Shown: positions 25,673-32,465 of the stretch, in pieces
Position numbering within the stretch: the first letter of the stretch is position 1
Layout: every line of letters begins with the position of its first letter
NCBI GenBank assembly: GCA_028869185.1
Contig: JAGWTA010000009.1
Coordinates: forward strand, 27,258 to 91,257
DNA from: Hyphomicrobiales bacterium
GTDB lineage: Bacteria; Pseudomonadota; Alphaproteobacteria; Rhizobiales; Beijerinckiaceae
Length of the DNA stretch: 64,000 bases
Direction: 5' to 3'
Made by a program: the position numbers and the translations under genes
The notes under the pieces: generated by a model
What the model was told of the DNA's origin: nothing
The model's input: the letters and a program-made list of their open reading frames with translations, nothing else
Databases searched by the model: none

Positions 25673-25798
25673 TCAGGCCGTCGCCGATGCGATCCACATG
25701 AAGGCCATGCCAGCGCAGGCGACTTCGATGGCGAGAACCAGCCATTCGAGTCTGGCGCTGTCGCGCCGGTGCTGCGTGCAATAAAGTCGGTTGCCCAT
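25673..25798 (-). CDS. small membrane protein (41 aa)
   Basis: A 41-residue frame starting with ATG at 25798, preceded by a near-perfect Shine-Dalgarno GGAGGGG at 7-base spacing. The N-terminal half is basic and polar (MGNRLYCTQHRRDSARLEW), followed by one hydrophobic span LVLAIEVACAGMAFMWIASA (residues 20-39), so an N-in single-pass topology is predicted. It ends just before the bidirectional terminator shared with the TadG-like gene. The signals for expression are better than for most small frames in this window. Function unknown. Confidence 0.6.
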   Translation of the reverse strand: MGNRLYCTQHRRDSARLEWLVLAIEVACAGMAFMWIASATA

Positions 25799-26046
25799 GT
25801 CCAACCCCTCCGTGAAGCAACACTTAACGCGCAGACCTTAACGGCGCGTAAGAATTGGCGCGGCGCAGGCTGGGCGCGCGGCGCGCGCGGCGCTTTGCGC
25901 GATGAATCAAAAAGGCTGTCTAGCGCGTTATTTTATTGATTGTTTTTTTGATTGCTTCACGTGTCGAAATACGTGGCGAAAGTCACAGGCGGCATTTACT
26001 GTTCGCAAAGGTTACCATTCGATTCCACGCCGCTGCGGAGCGTTTC

Positions 26047-26826
26047 ATGATCATCGCCAGCTGGAACATCAATTCCGTGCGTCTGCGCCTGCCGCTGCTG
26101 CTCGGCTATTTGCGCGAGACCTCGCCCGACGTGCTTTGCCTGCAGGAGCTCAAGTGCGAGGACGCACAATTCCCGCGCATGGAGATCGAGGACGCAGGCT
26201 ACAATTGCCTCGTGCACGGCCAGAAATCGTGGAACGGCGTGGCGATCCTCTCCAAGGGGCCGCTCGAGGAAGCGCGGCGCGGATTGCCCGGCGACGAAAA
26301 CGACGCGCACGCCCGCTATCTCGAAGCGACGACGCCGTTCGGCGCCGGCGTGCTGCGTGTTGCGTCGATCTATTTGCCCAACGGCAATCCTGTCGGCACC
26401 GAGAAATTCGCCTACAAGCTCGCCTGGATGGCGCGTCTCAACGCGCATGCGCGGCAATTGCTGGCATGGGAGGAGCCGCTCGTGCTGGCGGGCGACTACA
26501 ATGTGATGCCCGCGCCGGAAGATGTGTATGACCCGGTCGGCTGGGCCGACGATGCGCTGTTTCGCCTCGAAACGCGCGAGCAGTTCCGCAGCCTCGCCAA
26601 TCTGGGGTTCACGGATGCGCTGCGCGCTGTCACGGATGCGCCCAAGCAATATACATTCTGGGATTATCAGGCGCTCGCCTGGCAGAAGAACAAGGGGCTG
26701 CGCATCGACCATCTGATGCTGTCGCCGCAGGCGGCCGACCGGCTCAAGAGCGTAACGATCGACAAGGCGATGCGGGCGAAGGAAAAGCCCTCCGACCATG
26801 TGCCGATCCGGGCGGAGCTGGCCTGA
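26047..26826 (+). CDS. xthA: exodeoxyribonuclease III (AP endonuclease)
   Basis: Cleaves DNA 5' to abasic sites and degrades 3' ends in base-excision repair. 259 residues, usual length. EEP-fold motifs: SWNINSVR (5-12), LQELK (36-40, metal-binding Glu), GDYNVMPAPEDVYDP (about 151-165), and the C-terminal GLRIDHLMLS and SDHVPI with the catalytic Asp-His pair. A longer in-frame opening upstream has no similarity. Convergent with the exoR-like gene, three bases between stops. Confidence 0.96.
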   Translation: MIIASWNINSVRLRLPLLLGYLRETSPDVLCLQELKCEDAQFPRMEIEDAGYNCLVHGQKSWNGVAILSKGPLEEARRGLPGDENDAHARYLEATTPFGAGVLRVASIYLPNGNPVGTEKFAYKLAWMARLNAHARQLLAWEEPLVLAGDYNVMPAPEDVYDPVGWADDALFRLETREQFRSLANLGFTDALRAVTDAPKQYTFWDYQALAWQKNKGLRIDHLMLSPQAADRLKSVTIDKAMRAKEKPSDHVPIRAELA

Positions 26827-26829
26827 GCG

Positions 26830-27666
26830 TCAGCGCTTCTTCAGATAGCTTTCCAGAAAGGCGAGCGCGGCCTGCCGGTCGTTGTCGGCGGCCTCGCCGA
26901 TGGCCTTTGCATAGAGATCGGCGATCCACTTGTCCGCAGGCGCCGGCTTCTCGCCGATGCTTTCGCGCGCCATCGTCAGATACATGAGGCCAAGCGCGCG
27001 CTGGCGCGGCACACCCTCCTGCCCCGTGAAGAGCAGATGGCCGAGCATGGCTTGCGAAGGCGCGTGGCCCTTTTCGGCGGCAAGGCGCAGCCAGCGGGCC
27101 GCCTGCCGGTTGTCCTTCTCGACGCCGGCGCCGTCGATATACATGCGCGCCAGATTGTACTGCGCGTTCGGGTCGCCGAAATTGGTTGCGGCGAACTGGA
27201 ACATGCTCATCGCGCGGCGCGGGTCGGCCGGCAGCGACGAGCCGATGCCCGTCAGATTGTAGGCGCCGACCGCGACAAAGGCGCTGGAGATGATCGACAA
27301 TTCGCGGCGGGGCGTCGCATCCTCGTCGTAGCCGTCGACGATCTTGAGGAAATATTGGTAGGCCTTGTAGTCGTCCGCTGCGACCCCGTCCCCGGCGGCA
27401 TACATCTTGCCGAGTTTCCACTGCGCGAGCGTCTGGCCGCCTTGCGCGGCGTAATTGAAGGCGTCGACGGAATTGCGCGCATCGCCCGCACGATACGTCT
27501 GGATGCCGGCGCGCAGCGCCTCGGCCGCATCCTTGTAAACGGGACGCCGTTTTTCGGAGACGACGCTGCTGCGTTCGCCAGCCAGAACGACGCCGTCTTC
27601 GGCAAGCGAAGGCGCAGCGGCGGCTGCGAAACAGAGAACGAGAACAACGCGACCAGTTCGGCGCAT
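26830..27666 (-). CDS. exoR: ExoR-like Sel1-repeat periplasmic regulator
   Basis: 278-residue secreted protein with a signal peptide (VVLVLCFAAAAAPSLA) and tandem Sel1 (TPR-like) repeats, recognised by A-x-W-x-L-G-x-M-Y-x-x-G-x-G units: AQWKLGKMYAAGDGVAADD, AQYNLARMYIDGAGVEKDN and AARWLRLAAEKGHAPSQAMLG. Length, repeat order and the final region (KWIADLYAKAIGEA...ALAFLESYLKK) parallel rhizobial ExoR. In Sinorhizobium and Agrobacterium ExoR binds and represses the ChvG sensor of the ChvG/ChvI system and is destroyed by periplasmic proteolysis on acid exposure; the same role here is inferred. The sensor and regulator genes are not in this window. Confidence 0.82.
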   Translation of the reverse strand: MRRTGRVVLVLCFAAAAAPSLAEDGVVLAGERSSVVSEKRRPVYKDAAEALRAGIQTYRAGDARNSVDAFNYAAQGGQTLAQWKLGKMYAAGDGVAADDYKAYQYFLKIVDGYDEDATPRRELSIISSAFVAVGAYNLTGIGSSLPADPRRAMSMFQFAATNFGDPNAQYNLARMYIDGAGVEKDNRQAARWLRLAAEKGHAPSQAMLGHLLFTGQEGVPRQRALGLMYLTMARESIGEKPAPADKWIADLYAKAIGEAADNDRQAALAFLESYLKKR

Positions 27667-27889
27667 CAACGCATGTCTTTCCTGGCGGCGCCAGAACGCT
27701 GGAGGCGAAAAGCCGACAATTCGGCGCGATCCATGCGTAAAATTGACGCCTGCTAATTTGTAACGCGGGAACCTTAGCGCGAGGTTTATGGCTGAAAAGC
27801 GGCTCTGCGTCGGCGTTTCTCGCGCAACGCAAGTTCGCTGTGCGCTGTGGCGCGAAGGCAACAAATTTTGCCGCCCCGGCAGCGCGCCG

Positions 27890-28393
27890 TCAGGACGGGC
27901 GCTGGCCTTTGCCCAGAAAACGGGCGAAGGCGTTGAGCGTTTCCTCGGAGACGTGGTGCTCCATCCCTTCGGCGTCCGCTTCGGCCGCCTTGCGCGGCAC
28001 GCCGATAGCCACCAGCACATCGATGAGCAGGCGGTGGCGGGCGCGCGCTCGGGCGGCAAGCGCCTCCCCTTCCGGCGAAAGGAACACGCCGCGATAGGCT
28101 TTGGATGTCGCAAGTCCCGCCCGTTTGAGGCGAGCGATATTCTTGATGGCGGTGGCGTGCGAGACGCCAAGGCGGCGGGCGATGTCGGTCGGGCGGGCCT
28201 CGCCGTCGGCTGCGATCAGATCGGAAATCAATTCGGCGTAATCTTCGAGAATCGCCGTCGACAGCGCGTTGCGCGCCTTGACGAAACGCTCGGCCTGCGT
28301 CGCCTCGGCCGGCATCGGCGCAGGCGCCCGCCTCTCTTGCGCCTTGCGCTCGCGCGCAGCGGCTTTCGGCTCCTCGATTTCCTTCACGCTCAT
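27890..28393 (-). CDS. mntR: manganese-responsive transcriptional regulator MntR (DtxR family)
   Basis: 167-residue metalloregulator. A winged helix-turn-helix (RPTDIARRLGVSHATAIKNIARLKRAGLATS) is followed by SKAYRGVFLSPEG and the dimerisation/metal-binding helix with HRLLIDVLVAIGVPRKAAEADAEGMEHHVSEETLNAF, which holds the conserved Glu/His metal ligands. The N-terminal ~35 residues are a charged variable extension and the start is uncertain (ATG at 28393, or an in-frame later Met). Divergent from mntH, with a palindrome in the shared 91-base intergenic region; the protein is expected to repress mntH when Mn2+ is sufficient. Confidence 0.9.
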   Translation of the reverse strand: MSVKEIEEPKAAARERKAQERRAPAPMPAEATQAERFVKARNALSTAILEDYAELISDLIAADGEARPTDIARRLGVSHATAIKNIARLKRAGLATSKAYRGVFLSPEGEALAARARARHRLLIDVLVAIGVPRKAAEADAEGMEHHVSEETLNAFARFLGKGQRPS

Positions 28394-28460
28394 GGAGGGA
28401 CCATGCGCTTTGAGGTGCAACTTTTCAACCAGATGACGTTTTGCAGTCTTGCGCTCATAT

Positions 28461-28476
28461 TGTAGCCGAGGCTACA
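28461..28476. promoter_or_regulatory. MntR operator between mntR and mntH
   Basis: A perfect palindrome TGTAGCC-GA-GGCTACA, 16 bp, ending 8 bases before the mntH ATG. It shares the TAGC...GGCTA core with the E. coli MntR box. A site this close to the start would block RNA polymerase at the mntH promoter. Its uniqueness as a perfect 7-bp inverted repeat in the divergent mntR/mntH spacer makes it a strong candidate. Confidence 0.8.
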
Positions 28477-28484
28477 TTTCTGCG

Positions 28485-29774
28485 ATGATGCTTTCGCCCG
28501 CCCCTCCGGCCGAGAGTCTCGGGACCGTCGCGGTTTCGGGAACGCGCTGGTCGCGTTTTCTCGCCTTTCTGGGTCCGGGCTATCTGGTCGCCACCGGCTA
28601 TATGGATCCGGGCAACTGGGCGACCTCGCTGGCCGCCGGTTCGAAATTCGGCTCGGCGTTGCTGTTCGTCGTGGTGCTCTCGAGCCTGATGGCGATCGTT
28701 TTGCAGGCGCTTTCGGCGCGGCTCGGCTTTGTGACGGGCGCAGATCTCGCGAGCCTCTGCCGGCGCGAATATCCAAGGCCGCTGGTCATTATCCTTTGGC
28801 TCGTCTCGGAAACAGCCATTCTGGCGACAGACCTTGCCGAAGTCGTCGGCACGGCCATCGGCCTGCAATTGCTGTTCGGCCTGCCGCTGTGGCTGGGGGC
28901 GATTCTGACGGCGCTGGATGCGCTTCTGGTGCTCGCCCTGCAGCGCTTCGGGTTCCGCAAGCTCGAAGCGGTGGTCGTCGCGCTCCTGATCCTGATTGCG
29001 CTTTCCTTCGCGTTCGAATTGTCGCTGGCCCGGCCGACCAGCGCGGAAATCCTGTCCGGGCTCATCCCGAAGACGGCGGCGGTGACCGATCCGCAAATGC
29101 TCTATCTGTCGCTCGGCATTCTCGGCGCGACAATCATGCCGCACAATCTGTTCCTGCATTCGGCTGTCGTGCGCACGCGCGCCATCGCCCCCACGCGGGA
29201 GGCGCTGCGCGAGGCCGTCGCCTTCGCCAGCGCCGATTCGGCGATCGCGCTCGGGTTTGCGCTGATCATCAACGCCGCGATCCTGCTGCTGGCCGCCGCC
29301 GCCTTCCACCGCAACGGCCATACGGACATTGCGGAAATCGGCGACGCCTATCGCCTCTTGGAGCCCCTGTTCGGCGCAGCGCTGGCGGCCAAGCTGTTCG
29401 CGCTGGCGCTGATTGCCTGCGGCGTCAATTCCACCATAACCGCGACGCTTGCCGGGCAGATCGTGATGGACGGGTTTGTGCGTCTGCGCCTGCCGCCGGC
29501 TGCGCGACGGCTGCTGACGCGCTCCATCGCGATTGTTCCCGCCGTGGCGGTGACGATCGTGCAGGGCGAGTCGGCTACCGCGCGGCTTCTGGTGCTTTCA
29601 CAGGTGATCCTGGCCTTCGCCCTGCCCTTCGCCATCGGGCCGTTGATGCATTTTTCCTTCGCGCGCCGCCTGACCGGCGATTTGCGCGCGCCTTTGCCGA
29701 CCCTGCTCGCGGGGGCCATCATCAGCGCCGCCATCGTCGCGCTTAATGTGAAACTTATTGTCGACCTGCTCTAG
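28485..29774 (+). CDS. mntH: NRAMP-family Mn2+/H+ symporter MntH
   Basis: Inner-membrane divalent-metal importer, 429 residues with about 11 hydrophobic spans. The TM1 metal-binding motif is DPGN in GYMDPGNWATSLAAGS (near residue 40) and the TM6 motif is MPHNLFLHSA (near residue 215). Two consecutive ATGs lie at 28485 and 28488; no Shine-Dalgarno is visible because the operator palindrome ends 8 bases upstream, so the mRNA may be leaderless or have a very short leader. Divergent from mntR. Confidence 0.95.
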   Translation: MMLSPAPPAESLGTVAVSGTRWSRFLAFLGPGYLVATGYMDPGNWATSLAAGSKFGSALLFVVVLSSLMAIVLQALSARLGFVTGADLASLCRREYPRPLVIILWLVSETAILATDLAEVVGTAIGLQLLFGLPLWLGAILTALDALLVLALQRFGFRKLEAVVVALLILIALSFAFELSLARPTSAEILSGLIPKTAAVTDPQMLYLSLGILGATIMPHNLFLHSAVVRTRAIAPTREALREAVAFASADSAIALGFALIINAAILLLAAAAFHRNGHTDIAEIGDAYRLLEPLFGAALAAKLFALALIACGVNSTITATLAGQIVMDGFVRLRLPPAARRLLTRSIAIVPAVAVTIVQGESATARLLVLSQVILAFALPFAIGPLMHFSFARRLTGDLRAPLPTLLAGAIISAAIVALNVKLIVDLL

Positions 29775-29907
29775 CGTTGCACGAAGGCCACATCGGTCGA
29801 TCAGATGTTAACGAAAGGACGCAGGGCAGCTTGCGCCCCCTTTCGAATTGTGGCCTAGCTCCCCGTGCTTCGCTTTACAGAAATTTAATAAATCGGGTTT
29901 TCCGCCA

Positions 29908-30528
29908 ATGACCAGCCGTTTCCGCGCCGTTTGGGCCGTTGCTTTGCTTGCCGTTTTCGCTGGTTCGGCGCGCGCCGAAGGCATTTTCGATTTTCTGTTC
30001 GGCCGCAACCCGCAGCCGCAACAGCAGGTGATCGTGCCGCGCCCGAATGCCGAGAACCGGCGCGTCGCAGCGCCGCGTCAGGCCGGCTCGAAGAGCAATC
30101 ATGAAGCTGCGGCGCGCCGCGCCCATGCCGCCGAAGAAGCGCGTTCGGCCGAGCGCGCCCGCCTTTCGGCCTTTGCCGCCGCCGGCGGCGTTTCCGGCAA
30201 ACAGGAAGCGCTGCGTCCGGCGCCTGGAACGCCTGTCGGCGCCATTGGTCACTTCGCGGCCGACGCCACCCTGCGGTCCGGCGACATTGTGGTGACGCCC
30301 AAGGGGTTCATGGTCTATCGCGGCGGCCACGACGTCACCGCCTTTGCGCCGATCAACGCCGCCCGTCAGGGCAAGGCGATCGCCGCTCTCGAGCGGGCGA
30401 GCCGCGGCCCTGCCCCCTCGCACAATTGGTCGACCCAGGCTCTGGCGATCTCGCACGAAACCAACATCGTGAAATCGGTCGTCGCCGACGCGCCGAAAAA
30501 AGGCGCGACCCCCGTCTCGCTGCGCTGA
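29908..30528 (+). CDS. hypothetical secreted protein (206 aa)
   Basis: Signal peptide (FRAVWAVALLAVFAGSARA, cleavage about residue 23), then a Gln/Pro-rich linker (RNPQPQQQVIVPRPN), an Ala/Arg/Glu-rich helical stretch (about 60-95) and a compact C-terminal part with beta-strand character (DIVVTPKGFMVYRGGHDVTAFAPINAAR). Similar layouts occur in alphaproteobacterial DUF2865-like proteins but I cannot confirm membership. ATG at 29908 chosen for the signal peptide. Stop abuts the convergent isomerase gene. Confidence 0.62.
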   Translation: MTSRFRAVWAVALLAVFAGSARAEGIFDFLFGRNPQPQQQVIVPRPNAENRRVAAPRQAGSKSNHEAAARRAHAAEEARSAERARLSAFAAAGGVSGKQEALRPAPGTPVGAIGHFAADATLRSGDIVVTPKGFMVYRGGHDVTAFAPINAARQGKAIAALERASRGPAPSHNWSTQALAISHETNIVKSVVADAPKKGATPVSLR

Positions 30529-31113
30529 TCAGGCGTTCAGGGCCGCCTCGACGAAATCGAGCCGGTCCTGCCCGAAGTAGAGCTCCTGCCCGACGAAGAT
30601 CGAGGGCGCGCCGAACGCGCCGCGCCGCACCGCTTCCTCCGTTGTTTCGCGCAAACGGTCCTTGGCTTGCTGGCTTTCGGCTGCCGAAAGCACCGCAGCG
30701 GGATCGAAGCCTGCCGCCTGCAGCGCTCCGGCGGCGGCCGTCGGATCGTTCAGGTTCACGCCATCCACCCACATCGCGCGATAGACAGCATCCGCGAAGG
30801 GCCGCAATGCGCCTTGCAGATCCATTGCCGCGGCCGCGCGCATCAGCGTCAGCGTGTTGATGGGAAAATGCGGGTTGAACCGGAACGGCGCGCCATAACG
30901 GGCCGCGAACCGTTCCAGATCGCGGTTCATCCAGACTGATTTGGCGGGGACCACGGCGGGCGAATGATTGCCCGTCGCCTTGAAAACGGCGCCCAGCAGG
31001 AAGGGACGCCAGACGATGGTCGCGCCGGTTCGCGCGGCAATGGCGTCCATTTGCGTTGCGGCAAGATAAGACGCCGGACTGCCGAAATCGAAAAAGAACT
31101 CCGCCTGCTTCAT
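30529..31113 (-). CDS. DsbA-family / kappa-GST 2-hydroxychromene-2-carboxylate isomerase-like protein
   Basis: 194-residue thioredoxin-fold protein. The N-terminus EFFFDFGSPASYLA carries the Ser-Pro in place of CxxC that marks 2-hydroxychromene-2-carboxylate isomerases and kappa-class GSTs; the cis-Pro motif is GAPSIFVGQELYFGQDRLDFV near the C-terminus. The enzyme class is glutathione-dependent and acts in aromatic (naphthalene-type) catabolism in the founding members, but many homologues have unknown substrates. ATG at 31113 follows GGGGAGC. Divergent from the SDR gene. Confidence 0.85.
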   Translation of the reverse strand: MKQAEFFFDFGSPASYLAATQMDAIAARTGATIVWRPFLLGAVFKATGNHSPAVVPAKSVWMNRDLERFAARYGAPFRFNPHFPINTLTLMRAAAAMDLQGALRPFADAVYRAMWVDGVNLNDPTAAAGALQAAGFDPAAVLSAAESQQAKDRLRETTEEAVRRGAFGAPSIFVGQELYFGQDRLDFVEAALNA

Positions 31114-31178
31114 GGCGCTCCCCATTCTTGCGTCCGGCAGCGTAGACTGATCCCGACTGATTGCGAAGGAGCAAGCGG

Positions 31179-31907
31179 ATGACCCACGCCAAGGCGGCCC
31201 TGATTGTCGGCGCAGGCGACGCCACCGGCGGCGCCATCGCCCGGCGCTTTGCGCGCGAGGGCTTTGTCGCCTGCCCCGTACGGCGCAACGCCGAGAGCCT
31301 GGCGCCGCTGGTCGCGGAAATTGAAAAGGCTGGCGGCGCGGCCAGGCCTTTCGGCGCCGACGCGCGGATCGAGGAGGATGTCGTGCGCGTTGTCGACACG
31401 ATCGAAGCCGAGGTCGGGCCGATCGAGGTTTGCGTGTTCAACATCGGCGCGAATGTGCGCTTCGGCGTGACCGAGACGACGGCGCGGGTCTATCGCAAGG
31501 TCTGGGAAATGGCCGCCTTCGCGGGCTTCCTTTCGGGACGCGAGGCTGCGCGCGTGATGGCGCCGCGCGGACGTGGAACGATCATCTTTACCGGCGCGAC
31601 GGCCAGTTTGCGCGGCGGTTCAGGCTTCAGCGCCTTTGCCGGCGCCAAATTCGCATTGCGCGCGCTGGCGCAGAGCATGGCGCGCGAGTTGGGACCGAAG
31701 GGGTTGCATGTCGCGCACACCATTATCGACGGCGCGATCGACACCGCGTTCATCCGCGACAATTTCCCCGAACGCTATGCGCTGAAGGATCGCGGCGGCA
31801 TTCTCGATCCAGACGCCATCGCCGACGCCTACTGGACGCTGCATTGTCAGCAACGCAGCGCCTGGACGCACGAACTCGATCTGCGCCCCTGGCTGGAGAC
31901 GTTCTGA
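31179..31907 (+). CDS. SDR-family protein with Phe in place of catalytic Tyr
   Basis: 242 residues, Rossmann fold. The nucleotide-binding loop is VGAGDATGGAIARRF (10-24) and the NNAG equivalent is NIGA (88-91). Ser143 (in TGATAS) and Lys157 of the catalytic set are present, but the YxxxK motif reads FAGAK, with Phe153 where Tyr is expected. ATG at 31179 follows AAGGAG. The subgroup motif SMARELGPKGLHVAHTIIDGAID is one I associate with a family of SDRs widespread in proteobacteria, so the change may be family-wide rather than a defect. Reductase activity is doubtful. Confidence 0.85.
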   Translation: MTHAKAALIVGAGDATGGAIARRFAREGFVACPVRRNAESLAPLVAEIEKAGGAARPFGADARIEEDVVRVVDTIEAEVGPIEVCVFNIGANVRFGVTETTARVYRKVWEMAAFAGFLSGREAARVMAPRGRGTIIFTGATASLRGGSGFSAFAGAKFALRALAQSMARELGPKGLHVAHTIIDGAIDTAFIRDNFPERYALKDRGGILDPDAIADAYWTLHCQQRSAWTHELDLRPWLETF

Positions 31908-31911
31908 GCGT

Positions 31912-32391
31912 TCAGGCTGCGCGATTGACGTTGCGAACGCGCACGGGCGCCGGTCGCAGCGCCATGCGCTGCTCGCTGGCGCTTGCATCCTGCATCATCA
32001 ACGCGGCCACGCGCAGCAACTCGTCGAGCGCGTTATGCTCGCCGGCCCCCTGCCGTGCGTCGCGCCGACGCGCTTTTGCAGGCGACTTTGCCGGGACGAT
32101 GCGCCAGTTGGCGCATTGCGGCGCCGCCGCCAGAACGGCGGCAAGATCGCCCGCCGCCTCGCGCGTGCCGTCCGCGCCGATCGCGAATTGCGCGCGGCCA
32201 TCGGCGCCAATCGCACAATCGTAGATCAGCGAAGGGTTGATCTTTTCCAGCGCGGGAAGAATGCGATCGAAGGCCGCGAAGACAGTGGGGAAATCGCGGT
32301 TCAGCAACGATTGCTGCGCGCGCGCTTCAACCGCCGCAAACTGCTTCCAGAAACCCTCGATCTTTTTCGCCTTGCGGAAAAAGGAAAACAT
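31912..32391 (-). CDS. hypothetical protein (159 aa)
   Basis: Unrecognised soluble protein. The N-terminal two thirds are mixed helical/strand with a conserved-looking LIYDCAIGADGRAQFAIGADGTREAAGDL segment and the IVPAKSP stretch; the C-terminal third is Arg/Ala-rich. It has no signal peptide or membrane span. Convergent with the SDR gene (four bases between stops), upstream of valS on the same strand but 75 bases away. Confidence 0.6.
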   Translation of the reverse strand: MFSFFRKAKKIEGFWKQFAAVEARAQQSLLNRDFPTVFAAFDRILPALEKINPSLIYDCAIGADGRAQFAIGADGTREAAGDLAAVLAAAPQCANWRIVPAKSPAKARRRDARQGAGEHNALDELLRVAALMMQDASASEQRMALRPAPVRVRNVNRAA

Positions 32392-32465
32392 CTCGCTGCC
32401 CTTTGTTGAGGACAGCGTTTCATCTCCGGATTAAGAACGCGCTAGCCAAACCGGTGAAAAAACGA

